A program made the translations under genes and the position numbers. Of a stretch of DNA of 64,000 nt, positions 19,869 through 28,414 are shown in pieces. The stretch covers positions 32,890 to 96,889 of the forward strand of contig NZ_JAHNZT010000033.1 of assembly GCF_019039035.1 (NCBI RefSeq), in the 5' to 3' direction. The notes under the pieces are model-generated. The model was not told where the DNA came from. It did no database searches and saw only the letters and a list, made by a program, of their open reading frames with translations. Source of the DNA: Citreicoccus inhibens. GTDB taxonomy: Bacteria > Myxococcota > Myxococcia > Myxococcales > Myxococcaceae. Numbering within the stretch: the stretch's first letter is position 1; each line of letters opens with the position of its first letter.

Positions 19869-20411
19869 ATGTCCACCCCTCTCGACCCCTCGTCCATCGA
19901 CACCGAGCGCCTCACGCTGCGTCGGCCTCGCCTGGAGGACTTCGAGGAGGCGCTCGCGATGTGGGGGGATCCGGAGGTGACCCGCTACATCACGGGCAAG
20001 GCGGCCACCCGAGAGGAGATGTGGAGCCGGCTCTTGCGCTACGTGGGCCACTGGGAGCTGATGGGCTACGGGTTCTGGGTGGTGCGTGAGAAGAGCACCG
20101 GGAGGTTCGCGGGCGAGGTGGGGCTGGCGGACTTCCGCCGCGACATCGAGCTGTCCTTCGACGGGGCGAAGGAGATGGGCTGGGTGCTGTCCTCGGCGTT
20201 CCACGGCAAGGGCTTCGCCACGGAGGCGATCACCGCGGCGCTGAAGTGGGTGGAGGGGCGCTTCGGGCCGGAGCGCGTGGTCTGCATCATCGACCCGGCC
20301 AACGAGCCTTCCCGCAAGGTCGCGCTCAAGGTCGGGTTCCGCGAGTGCGCGCGAGGCAGCTACAAGGGCTCGCCCACGGTGATGTACGAGCGCCTCCCCA
20401 GTGGGAAGTGA
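19869..20411 (+). CDS. GNAT N-acetyltransferase, RimJ/RimL type
   Basis: A 180-aa acetyl-CoA dependent acetyltransferase. IDTERLTLRRPRLEDFEE and MWGDPEVTRYI are the typical N-terminus, GWVLSSAFHGKGFATEA contains the acetyl-CoA pyrophosphate loop, and NEPSRKVALKVGFRE is the last conserved helix. RimJ/RimL-like enzymes acetylate protein N-termini or small amines; the substrate is unknown. I chose ATG at 19869, behind CTGGAG, over an ATG 45 bases earlier. It converges with the 122-aa gene. Confidence 0.92.
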   Translation: MSTPLDPSSIDTERLTLRRPRLEDFEEALAMWGDPEVTRYITGKAATREEMWSRLLRYVGHWELMGYGFWVVREKSTGRFAGEVGLADFRRDIELSFDGAKEMGWVLSSAFHGKGFATEAITAALKWVEGRFGPERVVCIIDPANEPSRKVALKVGFRECARGSYKGSPTVMYERLPSGK

Positions 20412-20417
20412 GGGGCG

Positions 20418-20786
20418 CTACGTCGCTGACTGAAGGTCGGCGATGAAGGCCTCGGGCTCCTCCAGCGAGACGAAGATGAGGCGGGCCCGCACGGGAATTC
20501 CCAGGACGCTCACGCGCTGGGGCTCGCGCAGGCTCACCGCGACGATGTTCTGACGCGCGCCAACCAACCCCACGGTGCCCACCCCGACACGCCAGCCAAT
20601 GCCTCCGAGCAGGGGCCACTGAGCGCGCGCCGCGTCGAGGATGTCGGTGCGCGGGATGCGGGCCTCGAAGAAGCCGAAGCGGAAGGTCACGACGTCCGGC
20701 GTCACGTCGACGAAGGAGCGCTCGCGCGTTCCTCCGAAGAGGACGAGCAACGGACTCCAGGCTCCGCGCTTCATGGCATGCCGCAT
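20418..20786 (-). CDS. Hypothetical protein, 122 aa
   Basis: A 122-aa protein of mixed beta/alpha pattern (RSFVDVTPDVVTFRFGFFEARIPRTDILDA, RQNIVAVSLREP, VSVLGIPVRARLIFVSLEEPEAFIADL). The alternation resembles a small PH-like barrel as in bacterial PH-domain proteins, but this is only a pattern guess. No signal peptide. The start at 20786 has an excellent GGAGGG site (TTCGGAGGGAAGAC then ATG). Only six bases separate its stop from the acetyltransferase stop. Confidence 0.75.
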   Translation of the reverse strand: MRHAMKRGAWSPLLVLFGGTRERSFVDVTPDVVTFRFGFFEARIPRTDILDAARAQWPLLGGIGWRVGVGTVGLVGARQNIVAVSLREPQRVSVLGIPVRARLIFVSLEEPEAFIADLQSAT

Positions 20787-21044
20787 GTCTTCCCTCCGAA
20801 GGAGACCGCGCGAACAGTAGCACCCGGCTCGGCGCGCGAACCGACGGGTGGGGCCTGCGGTGAGGTGGATGGGTTCTGCCAGGTCACTCCCGTGGGCTGC
20901 TCCTGGTGGCCCCGTCAGGAGTGAATCCTGTCGTGATGAGATGCGACGCACTTGTGCGTGATTTGCAAATTATCCTGCTTTGAAAGAGAGTGATTTGTGA
21001 TTCATCGAAGCAGTGCCAGTCAACCAATCGACAGGAGTCCAACC

Positions 21045-21677
21045 ATGAAGCGCTCTGCGATGTGGATGTGGGTGGGGATGACGGCGCTGGGGGTGGGATG
21101 TGGCGGCCCACCGGAGGAGGGGCCACCCGCGGAGGCTCCGGCCCCTCAAGAGGAGCGCATCTCTCAGACCATCCTGCGCCAGCTCCCCGGCGGCGAGCTG
21201 ACCCAGGAGACGACGTACATCACCCGCGCCGAGCAGCTCGCGCAGATCGCCGCGCGCGAGGAGTATGTCCGCCAGATTCAGAGTGGGGCTCCGCGCCAGC
21301 TCATGGCGGGCCTCACCATCGACAGCGGCTGCGCGGGCTCCAGCCTCTGGCTGTTCGACCAGCCCAACCGGACGGGGCGCCAACTGTGTCTCTACAAGAA
21401 CCCCGCTGAGGACTATGCCTTCATCGACCTGGGGCGGGTGATTCGGTACTACTCCCCGCAGCCGTTTCCCATCCTCCTCTTCTGGACCGCCGCCGTGCGA
21501 AGCCTCTGGGCGGGCGAGGACGCGGGCAACATGGCGACCTGCGATAACCAGACCATGGCCTGCTACAGCCACGCGCCCTATGTGCCATTCAACGCATGGC
21601 AGCAGCTCAATGACATCTCCATCGCGCAGATCCCGGGGGGCCCCACGGGACCCAACACCGTGTTCCTGGAGCTCTGA
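21045..21677 (+). CDS. Hypothetical secreted lipoprotein, 210 aa
   Basis: A 210-aa lipoprotein with lipobox ALGVGC and a Pro/Glu-rich linker, followed by a helical stretch (LTQETTYITRAEQLAQIAAREEYV) and a Cys-containing beta domain (SSLWLFDQPNRTGRQLCLY, TAAVRSLWAGEDAGNMATC). The LWLFDxPNxxGRQLCLY pattern recalls beta/gamma-crystallin-like or peptidase-inhibitor domains in other secreted myxobacterial proteins; I am not certain. GGAG precedes the ATG at 21045. Function unknown. Confidence 0.8.
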   Translation: MKRSAMWMWVGMTALGVGCGGPPEEGPPAEAPAPQEERISQTILRQLPGGELTQETTYITRAEQLAQIAAREEYVRQIQSGAPRQLMAGLTIDSGCAGSSLWLFDQPNRTGRQLCLYKNPAEDYAFIDLGRVIRYYSPQPFPILLFWTAAVRSLWAGEDAGNMATCDNQTMACYSHAPYVPFNAWQQLNDISIAQIPGGPTGPNTVFLEL

Positions 21678-22130
21678 ATCAAATCAGGTGTGCTCGGCGG
21701 AGTGACGCGCGGTGCTCGGGCGTCCTCCAGCTCTCCGAATCTGTCGGGGCGCCGCCGTCCAGGGCCTTGCTTCAGGGAGGGGCGCGGCTCGCAGCCTCCT
21801 CGTGTGGCCAGTGTCGGGCGGTGGCGTGCGCGGCGGCCGATTGTTCGGTGACGAATCCCTGCGCCAGCCCGCTTTGACGGCGCGGCATCCTCGCGCATGG
21901 AGATCCGCCAGGCGCATCGAGTTCAGTCAGCGCCCGTGAACTCGTCGCACGCGTCCCTATTTCACCCGGGTGGTTGGTGGGTGGACGGGCGAGCTGTGCG
22001 CTTCCCCCGGGGCTTCGGCCGTCGAGCATTGCCCGGGTGGATGCCGACGTGTCGTCGGCGCGAGCGGAACGCGGGGCGTGGCCGGTCGTGATGAATGCCC
22101 GGGCCCTTGCTCGCGGTTACACTCGCGCCC
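21678..22130. other. Gene-free gap upstream of the helicase
   Basis: About 453 bases with no supported gene. Short frames on both strands lack ribosome sites and show no family pattern. It should contain the helicase promoter. Confidence 0.4.
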
Positions 22131-24503
22131 ATGAACTCCAGCCCTTCCGGCCGTGCGTCCGTCGTCGTGGCGGAGCTGGGGCCCACCAATACCGGGAAGA
22201 CCCATCGCGCCATCGAGCGCATGCTGGAGCATGACTCGGGGATGATGGGGCTGCCGCTCCGGTTGCTGGCTCGCGAGGTCTACGACCGGGTGTCCGCTCG
22301 GGTGGGCGAGGGCCGCGTGGCGCTGATGACGGGAGAGGAGAAGCGCCTGCCTCCCCGGCCGGACTATTGGATCTGCACAGTCGAGGCGATGCCGATGGAC
22401 CGGCCCGTGGACTTCCTCGCCGTGGATGAAATCCAGCTCGCGGCGCACCGGGAGCGCGGGCATGTCTTCACGGACCGCCTGCTGCACGCGCGCGGTCGCA
22501 AGGAGACGTGGTTCCTGGGCGCGGAGACCCTGCGCCCCATGGTGCAGTCGCTCATCCCTCACGTCTCCGTGAAGCGCGCGACCCGCTTGTCCCAGCTCCG
22601 CTACTCCGGGCGCCGCTCCCTGAAGAGCCTGCCGCCGCGCTCGGCGGTGGTCGCGTTCTCCGCGGACCGGGTGTACGAGCTGGCCGAGTCGCTGCGCCGA
22701 CTCCGAGGTGGCGTCGCGGTGGTGCTGGGTGCGCTGTCGCCCCGGACTCGCAACGCGCAGGTGGCGATGTACCAGTCGGGCGAAGTCCAATACCTGGTGG
22801 CCACGGATGCCATTGGCATGGGGCTCAACCTGGACCTGCATCACGTGGCGTTCGCGTCGCTCTCCAAATACGACGGCGCCGAGCAGCGCGACCTCTTCCC
22901 CGACGAACTGGCGCAGATCGCCGGGCGCGCGGGCCGCCACCTGAACGACGGCACCTTCGGGACCCTCAACACGCTGCCCGAGCTGTCACCGCGCATCGTG
23001 TCCGCCGTGGAGACCCACCAGTTCCCGGCGGTGCGCAGCCTCATCTGGCGCAACGCGCAGCTCGACTTCTCCACCCCAGAGGCCTTGCTCGACTCGCTGT
23101 CTCGCGCGCCCCAGCACTCGGCCTTCGTTCGCGTGGAGCGCGCGGATGACTTCGACGCGCTGAGAGACTTGTCGCAGGTGCCCGCCATCCGCGACCTCAT
23201 CACCGAGTCCGCCTCGGTCGAGTTGCTGTGGCAGGTCTGCCAGATTCCTGACTTCCGCAAGGGGCTCTTCGGCCAGCACGTGGCGCTGCTTCGCGAGACG
23301 TTCCTTCAACTCTCCGAGGGTGACGGCACGCTGGAGACCTCGTGGCTGGCGAAGCAGGTCGCCCCGCTCGATGACGTCTCGGGAGACCTCCACACGCTGA
23401 TGGACCGGCTGGCCGCCATCCGCATCTGGACGTACATCAGTCATCGGTCGAGCTGGCTGCATGACGCCGAGCACTGGCAGGAGCGCACCCGCCACATCGA
23501 GGATGCGCTGGGGGATGCGCTCCATGAACGGCTCGTGGAGCGCTTCGTTCAGCGGGCCGCGCGCCGCAGCGCTCGCCGATTCGTGCGCGCCGCCTCGCGA
23601 CCGGCGCCTGCGTCGGACAGCCCCTTCGCGAAGCTGGGGCTCCTGTTGGGTGACACCGCTGGCGCGGATGGCACGACGCTGACCGAAGAGCAGTTCGTCC
23701 AACGCGTGGTGGACGCGACGCACGAGAGCTTCCAGGTGGACGTGGTGGGGAACATCTCGTTCGAGGAGCTGCCGCTGGCGCGACTGGTGCGGGGCGCGGA
23801 CCGGCGCTCACCCCAGCTCGCGCTCGCGGAGCCCGAGGTGTGGACGGGCGGCGCGCGGCAGCGGCTCGAACGGCGCATGCTGGCATTGGCCAGAGACCTG
23901 GTCTCCGAGGCGATGGGCGGCTTCCCCGCGGAGTCCCTCACGGGCGCGGGTCGCTCGCCCGCGACGCGGGGGCTGGCGTACCGGCTGGCCGCGGGATTGG
24001 GGGTGGTGTCTCTCCATGAAGCGCGAGAGCAGTGGGAGCAACTCGACACCGAGTCACGCGAGCGGCTGCGGGCCTTGGGCGTCCGCGAGGGGCAGCGTTT
24101 CTTCTACGTCAGTGAGGCCTTGGCACCTCCCGCCCTGGAGCGCCGGAGCATGTTGATGGCGCTGTTCCACCAACGCGCGGTCCCTCCGGGGATTCCGCGT
24201 GAGCCTCTCCTGGAGGTTGCGACGCTGGGCGGTTGGGATGCGCGCGCGTTCGGCTACGAGGTCCTCGGGGCCGTGGCCCTGAGAATCGACATCGTCGAGC
24301 GGCTCACCGAGGCGCTGCGTCACCCGCACGGAGGGGCGCAGGTACAGCGACTCTTTCAGGAGCTGCGATTGGATGGCGCGGCGCGCGCGCGTGTCTTGCG
24401 TGAACTGGGGGGGCCTGTGAGCGCCGCCCAGAAGAAGCGGCGGCGCCGACGCAGAAGCAAGTCCGCGCCGCCGGTTCCGAACAAGGGCGATGCCCACGTG
24501 TGA
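22131..24503 (+). CDS. SUV3-like DExH RNA helicase
   Basis: A 790-aa ATP-dependent helicase. Walker A is GPTNTGKT near residue 20, motif II is DEIQ, and the second RecA domain carries ATDAIGMGLNLD (motif V) and QIAGRAGR (motif VI). The DEIQ box and the order of motifs match SUV3, the mitochondrial degradosome RNA helicase, and its bacterial relatives, rather than the DEAD-box RNA helicases. The C-terminal half is a long helical extension ending in a Lys/Arg-rich tail (KKRRRRRRS) suited to RNA binding. It likely unwinds structured RNA during decay. The start is ATG 22131, immediately before the conserved N-terminus. Confidence 0.9.
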   Translation: MNSSPSGRASVVVAELGPTNTGKTHRAIERMLEHDSGMMGLPLRLLAREVYDRVSARVGEGRVALMTGEEKRLPPRPDYWICTVEAMPMDRPVDFLAVDEIQLAAHRERGHVFTDRLLHARGRKETWFLGAETLRPMVQSLIPHVSVKRATRLSQLRYSGRRSLKSLPPRSAVVAFSADRVYELAESLRRLRGGVAVVLGALSPRTRNAQVAMYQSGEVQYLVATDAIGMGLNLDLHHVAFASLSKYDGAEQRDLFPDELAQIAGRAGRHLNDGTFGTLNTLPELSPRIVSAVETHQFPAVRSLIWRNAQLDFSTPEALLDSLSRAPQHSAFVRVERADDFDALRDLSQVPAIRDLITESASVELLWQVCQIPDFRKGLFGQHVALLRETFLQLSEGDGTLETSWLAKQVAPLDDVSGDLHTLMDRLAAIRIWTYISHRSSWLHDAEHWQERTRHIEDALGDALHERLVERFVQRAARRSARRFVRAASRPAPASDSPFAKLGLLLGDTAGADGTTLTEEQFVQRVVDATHESFQVDVVGNISFEELPLARLVRGADRRSPQLALAEPEVWTGGARQRLERRMLALARDLVSEAMGGFPAESLTGAGRSPATRGLAYRLAAGLGVVSLHEAREQWEQLDTESRERLRALGVREGQRFFYVSEALAPPALERRSMLMALFHQRAVPPGIPREPLLEVATLGGWDARAFGYEVLGAVALRIDIVERLTEALRHPHGGAQVQRLFQELRLDGAARARVLRELGGPVSAAQKKRRRRRRSKSAPPVPNKGDAHV

Positions 24504-24509
24504 GGCCCG

Positions 24510-25457
24510 TCAGGCTTGTGGCGTGGGCGCCGTGACGCGGTGCTGTCCCAGGACTTCGAGCAGGAACGCCGCGCCCACCGCCAGCAAGAGGAGGGACAGC
24601 AGCACCCCCTGCTCGAACTGGTACGACAAGGGCAGGTTGGGATTGGGCTCGAGCAGCGGCGCGCTGGCCCACGTCAGTCCACCGTACAGCACGAAGAAGA
24701 GTCCGGTCATCACGCCTGTCGGCAAGGATGGCCAGCGCGCGCGCACGGCCCAGAGCAGCGCGAGGAGCACGCACCCCTCCAGTGCCGCCTCGTAGAGCAC
24801 GACGGGATGACGGGGGGGAAGGATGCGCAGCAGCTCCTCCTCGAAGCGCGGATTCTCCCGTGCCAGCCGCGCCAGCTCGTGTCCCGGTGCCTGGGCCAGG
24901 GACGCGAGATCGAGCGTTGGCGGCGCGACGGGCTGGAAGCCGTCGCGGTTCAGCTCGGCGGGAAAGCGCACACCCCAGGGCATGTCCGTGACGCGTCCCA
25001 AGGGCTCGCCGTCCGTGAATGCAGCCAGGTGCCATAACAGCAGGCCCAGGGGGGCCAGGAGCACGAGCGCGTCCGTCACCTGGAGCCACGGCCGCTGGTG
25101 CTTGCGGGCATGGTAGGCCGCGCACGCGAGAACACCCGCGAACACGCCGACCACGGAGGTCCCGCTCTGGCGAAACAGGAAGGCGAGGGTGCCATCGCTC
25201 GCGAAGTCGTCCCACTGGTGGAGGACGACGGCGCCCAGATGCCCGCCCACCAGCACCCCCAGCAGGCCGGTGAAGAGGACGAACCCAGACACGTCGGCCG
25301 GGGTGAAGGGGCCGACTCCTCGCTCCGCCTGGCGCTTGAGCCAGACGAACGCGATGAGAAACCCCGCGAGCGCCGCAGCTCCCGACCAACGCAGGGTCAG
25401 CGTTTCGGAGAGTTGGATGAGAGTGGGATTGAATCCGTGGAACATGGAGGAGGGCAC
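24510..25457 (-). CDS. Lgt-like membrane protein with altered active site
   Basis: A 315-aa multi-pass membrane protein related to prolipoprotein diacylglyceryl transferase. Family traces are MFHGFNPTLIQL, GGHLG, FRQSGTSVVGVFAGVLA, DGEPLGRVTDMPWGVRFP and HPVVLYEAALEG. The segment equal to Lgt RxGNFxNGE reads HLAAFTDGE, so the essential Arg and Asn are His and Ala, and the HGG motif is also lost. It is therefore unlikely to act as a standard Lgt and may be an acyl-transfer variant. It converges with the helicase gene with six bases between stops. Confidence 0.8.
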   Translation of the reverse strand: MPSSMFHGFNPTLIQLSETLTLRWSGAAALAGFLIAFVWLKRQAERGVGPFTPADVSGFVLFTGLLGVLVGGHLGAVVLHQWDDFASDGTLAFLFRQSGTSVVGVFAGVLACAAYHARKHQRPWLQVTDALVLLAPLGLLLWHLAAFTDGEPLGRVTDMPWGVRFPAELNRDGFQPVAPPTLDLASLAQAPGHELARLARENPRFEEELLRILPPRHPVVLYEAALEGCVLLALLWAVRARWPSLPTGVMTGLFFVLYGGLTWASAPLLEPNPNLPLSYQFEQGVLLSLLLLAVGAAFLLEVLGQHRVTAPTPQA

Positions 25458-25475
25458 GGTTCCTCGGGCGGGCCG

Positions 25476-25853
25476 CTACTTGAAGAAGTCCTCGCCGGCG
25501 ATGGTCGTGGGATTGGTCCCCTGCATCTTCCGGAACGTCAGGGTGTAGCCGTTGTCGCTGCTGGTGATGACCTGATAGCGGAAACCGTCCAGCTTCCCGG
25601 CCTTGCGCAGCTGCTCCCAATCACTGGCGTTGACGCGGATGGTGGGACTCGCGCCACAACAGTTGTAGGTGACATCGCTGGTGATCATCCCGGCGGTCCA
25701 CGAGATGGTGGCACATTGCTGAGTGAACGCCCCCAGGGGGACGGTGGCCGCCCCCTGGTTTATCGTCTTGATACAGTCCTCGGCACCCTGGGCTGTTCCT
25801 TGAGACAGGCACAGCCAGAGCAGACAGATTCCCGCCACGAGTTTCTTCATCAT
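25476..25853 (-). CDS. Secreted hypothetical protein, 125 aa
   Basis: A 125-aa exported protein with signal peptide KKLVAGICLLWLCLSQGTAQG and a Cys-containing compact domain (EDCIKTI, QQCATISW, YNCCGASP). It ends with a beta-rich region (FRYQVITSSDNGYTLTFRKM). No family recognised. The start at 25853 follows CAGGAGGA. It lies 18 bases upstream of the Lgt-like gene and probably shares its transcript. Confidence 0.78.
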   Translation of the reverse strand: MMKKLVAGICLLWLCLSQGTAQGAEDCIKTINQGAATVPLGAFTQQCATISWTAGMITSDVTYNCCGASPTIRVNASDWEQLRKAGKLDGFRYQVITSSDNGYTLTFRKMQGTNPTTIAGEDFFK

Positions 25854-25882
25854 GGATTTGTCCTCCTGAACCGCAGGGCCAG

Positions 25883-26131
25883 CTACAGGTCGGGCTGCTG
25901 TTCCGAGTGCTCGGCTTTGGTGCCCGTCTCCTTGTTCTTCGGCTCCTTCTTGGCGGCGGCGTCGTCCTGGACCTTCAGCTTCTTGGGTGTGGGGGACCTG
26001 GCCTCTTGAGCCTCGGCCGGCGACGGTGGCCTCGCGGTGGAGGGAGGGGACTCCGGGGGAGTCTTCTCCGTGGCGAAGGCGCTCGGAGCGAGGGAGACAC
26101 AGATGAGGCAAACAGCCAACCAGCATTTCAT
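25883..26131 (-). CDS. Small secreted Pro/Lys-rich protein, 82 aa
   Basis: An 82-aa protein with a clear signal peptide (MKCWLAVCLICVSLAPSAFA) and a low-complexity, charged, probably disordered mature part rich in Pro, Ser, Lys and Glu. An AAGGA site precedes the ATG at 26131. It is first in a likely minus-strand group with the 125-aa secreted protein and the Lgt-like protein. Function unknown. Confidence 0.7.
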   Translation of the reverse strand: MKCWLAVCLICVSLAPSAFATEKTPPESPPSTARPPSPAEAQEARSPTPKKLKVQDDAAAKKEPKNKETGTKAEHSEQQPDL

Positions 26132-26463
26132 GGGGACGGGGTCCTTCCTGGGGCCAGCCCTATGCCAGTGAATGGGTTGAAGTGAAGGTTCGTAAGGCGA
26201 CCGCGAGCGTGCCCGCGGAAGGGGAGAACACGCAATGTCCCGCAGGGCGTGCTGTGGGGCCGCAAACACTCTCGCGAGGGAATTACAGCCTTCGGCCAGT
26301 GAGCGCGCGAGGGCTCTCTGCGTCACGCCGAGCCCCCTGCACAGGCCGCGCGCGGGCGCGTGCTTCACCGCGCGGCGACGGGTTCATTGGGTGCGGCGCG
26401 GTTGCTGCTAGCGTCGCGAGACACCTCATCGCGCGATGCGGACCGCATCGACAGGAGCACACC
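26132..26463. other. Divergent promoter region
   Basis: A 332-base gap between the small secreted gene and the plus-strand TPR-like gene. No coding frame is supported; it should hold promoters for both directions. Confidence 0.4.
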
Positions 26464-27831
26464 GTGGACGACACCTTTGCCGCTCGGCTCGAAGAGGCTC
26501 GCACGGCCCTGTCCGAGGAGTCGCCGCAAGACGCGTTCGGCCATCTGCGGCCTGTGTTGTCCTATCCCGGTGCGCCAGAGCTGGCGGTGCCCTCTCGGTG
26601 GGCGGAAACCTGGGAGCTCTTCGCGCGCATCGCGGGAGCGCTGAGCGCCACCACGCTGGAGGACGCCGCTCGGCAGGCGGTGAAGCAGCCCACGGACGCG
26701 GAGGGTCTGTATGCGCTGGGCTTCGCGTTGGTGGACCAGGGACTCAACGACGTCGCCGCGACGGTCCTGTCCCGCGGACATCGCGAGGCGCCCGACTCGG
26801 TGGAGATGCTCCAGGAGTGGGTGGCCGCGCTGGAGGGGATGGGCGCTTCGGCGGAGGCAGTCCGCGTCCTTCATGCGGCGCCTGCGCTCGTGACGGCCAA
26901 CCCCTTTCTCATGTACCTGCTCGCGTTCAACGCGCTGATGACCGGAGACCTGCTGGAGCCCCGCACGTGGGTGGCCCAGTTGGAGGCGCGGATGGCCGCT
27001 CCCCTGGATGACGCCGAGGAGCCGCCCTTGCCGCTCTCGGAGCTCGTCGAGCGATTGAAGGGGGGCCTCGCGCGCGCGGATGCCATTCGGGCCGTCACGC
27101 CGCTCGACACGCGAGACCTGCGGGGCTGGCACGCGGTCATTACGGGCGGGTTGTTGCTGCACCTGTCTCCCTATGGGCGCGATGAGGGCATGAATGGTCG
27201 GTATGCCTTCGTGCAGGACTCCGAGCAGAACTGTCTGGAGGGCATTCATCGCGTGGCGGCGGTGCTGGCTCGCATCGAACGCGCCGTGCCGTGTGTCTTC
27301 ATCCTTCCTGAGCGCGACAGCGCCATCCTCGGGCTCGCCACCGCGCAGGTGCTGGGGCTTCGCGCCGTTCCCTGGCCAGAAGAGGGCACGGATGCGCCGG
27401 GGTTGGTGGTGGCGTATGACGTCAGCCATCTGGAGGGCTCGCTGCGGGAGCAGCTCCATCGGCATCACCCGGGACAGGTGTTGTGGAGTCACGCGTGCCC
27501 GTGGACGGAGTCGCCACCCTTCGCGCCCGACCTCGTCACGCTGCTCTACCAGATGAATGTGTCGCCCTGGGCCCAGCGGCTGGTCCTCTCTCCCGATGGC
27601 CAGCAGCCCGAGCGCGCGCCGGCCGAGGAGGGGAGCGAGGAGTCCCTCGCTGCGCGCCTCGCCTCGCGGACGCTCTCGGACGAGGCGCTCGCGGACCTGT
27701 CCGTGCTGGGGGAGCTGGCGTCTGCCTTGGCGATGCAGGAGGGCCCGGGCGTGGCGGGACTCTTCCGCGAGCACGGACGTCGGCGCCGTCAGTTCACGGA
27801 CTCACCGGTGAAGAGCAATCGCTTCGCGTGA
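26464..27831 (+). CDS. Hypothetical protein with TPR-like helical N-terminus
   Basis: A 455-aa cytoplasmic protein. Residues 1-150 form helix pairs resembling tetratricopeptide repeats (TDAEGLYALGFALVDQGLNDVAATVLSRG). The rest is an alpha/beta region (ERAVPCVFILPERDSAILGLATAQVLGL, GLVVAYDVSHLEGSLREQL). I know no enzyme motif in it. A GTG start at 26464 with AGGAG eight bases upstream is used; longer frames are Arg-rich and unlike a protein start. The VOC gene follows 56 bases later. Confidence 0.78.
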   Translation: MDDTFAARLEEARTALSEESPQDAFGHLRPVLSYPGAPELAVPSRWAETWELFARIAGALSATTLEDAARQAVKQPTDAEGLYALGFALVDQGLNDVAATVLSRGHREAPDSVEMLQEWVAALEGMGASAEAVRVLHAAPALVTANPFLMYLLAFNALMTGDLLEPRTWVAQLEARMAAPLDDAEEPPLPLSELVERLKGGLARADAIRAVTPLDTRDLRGWHAVITGGLLLHLSPYGRDEGMNGRYAFVQDSEQNCLEGIHRVAAVLARIERAVPCVFILPERDSAILGLATAQVLGLRAVPWPEEGTDAPGLVVAYDVSHLEGSLREQLHRHHPGQVLWSHACPWTESPPFAPDLVTLLYQMNVSPWAQRLVLSPDGQQPERAPAEEGSEESLAARLASRTLSDEALADLSVLGELASALAMQEGPGVAGLFREHGRRRRQFTDSPVKSNRFA

Positions 27832-27887
27832 GCCTGTCGCGTGGCTACCTTTGAGGCGTTCCCCCGCTTTCTCGATGGAGGTGCCGC

Positions 27888-28391
27888 ATGGCCACCCGAT
27901 TCCAGCGCATCACGCCGTTCCTCTGGTTTCCGACCGCGGAGGTGACGGAGGCCGCCGTCGCGCTCTACACGACGGTCTTCGAGGACTCGCGCATCGTGGC
28001 GCGGACCGCCTACAACGCGCAGAGCGCTCGCGCGAGCGGCCAGCCCGAGGGTGCGGTGATGACCATCGCGTTCCAGCTCGCGGGCCAGGACTTCGTCGCG
28101 CTCAATGGCGGGCCGCACTTCCGATTCACCGAGGCGGTGTCTTTCTCCGTGAGCTGTGAGACGCAGGCCGAGCTGGACCACTTCTGGAACCGGCTCTCGG
28201 AGGGCGGTGACGAGAAGGCGCAGCAGTGCGGCTGGCTCAAGGACCGCTTCGGCGTGTCGTGGCAGGTCGTCCCCGCCGCGCTGCCCCAGCTCCTGGCGGG
28301 CTCGGACCCAGAGAAGGCGCGGCGGGTGATGGAGGCGATGTTGAAGATGAAGAAGCTCGACGTCGCGGCCCTCCAGCGCGCGGCGGGCTGA
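27888..28391 (+). CDS. VOC-family PhnB-like protein
   Basis: A 167-aa protein of the vicinal oxygen chelate superfamily, PhnB/3-demethylubiquinone-methyltransferase-like subgroup. Family pattern: ITPFLWFPTAEVTEAAVALYTTVFEDS, MTIAFQLAGQDFVALNGGPHFRF, AVSFSVSC, DHFWNRLSEGG and CGWLKDRFGVSWQVVP. Substrate unknown; members include resistance proteins and dimeric metal enzymes. It is about the usual length. Confidence 0.92.
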   Translation: MATRFQRITPFLWFPTAEVTEAAVALYTTVFEDSRIVARTAYNAQSARASGQPEGAVMTIAFQLAGQDFVALNGGPHFRFTEAVSFSVSCETQAELDHFWNRLSEGGDEKAQQCGWLKDRFGVSWQVVPAALPQLLAGSDPEKARRVMEAMLKMKKLDVAALQRAAG

Positions 28392-28414
28392 GCGCCGCGC
28401 GCCGCGAACCGTGG

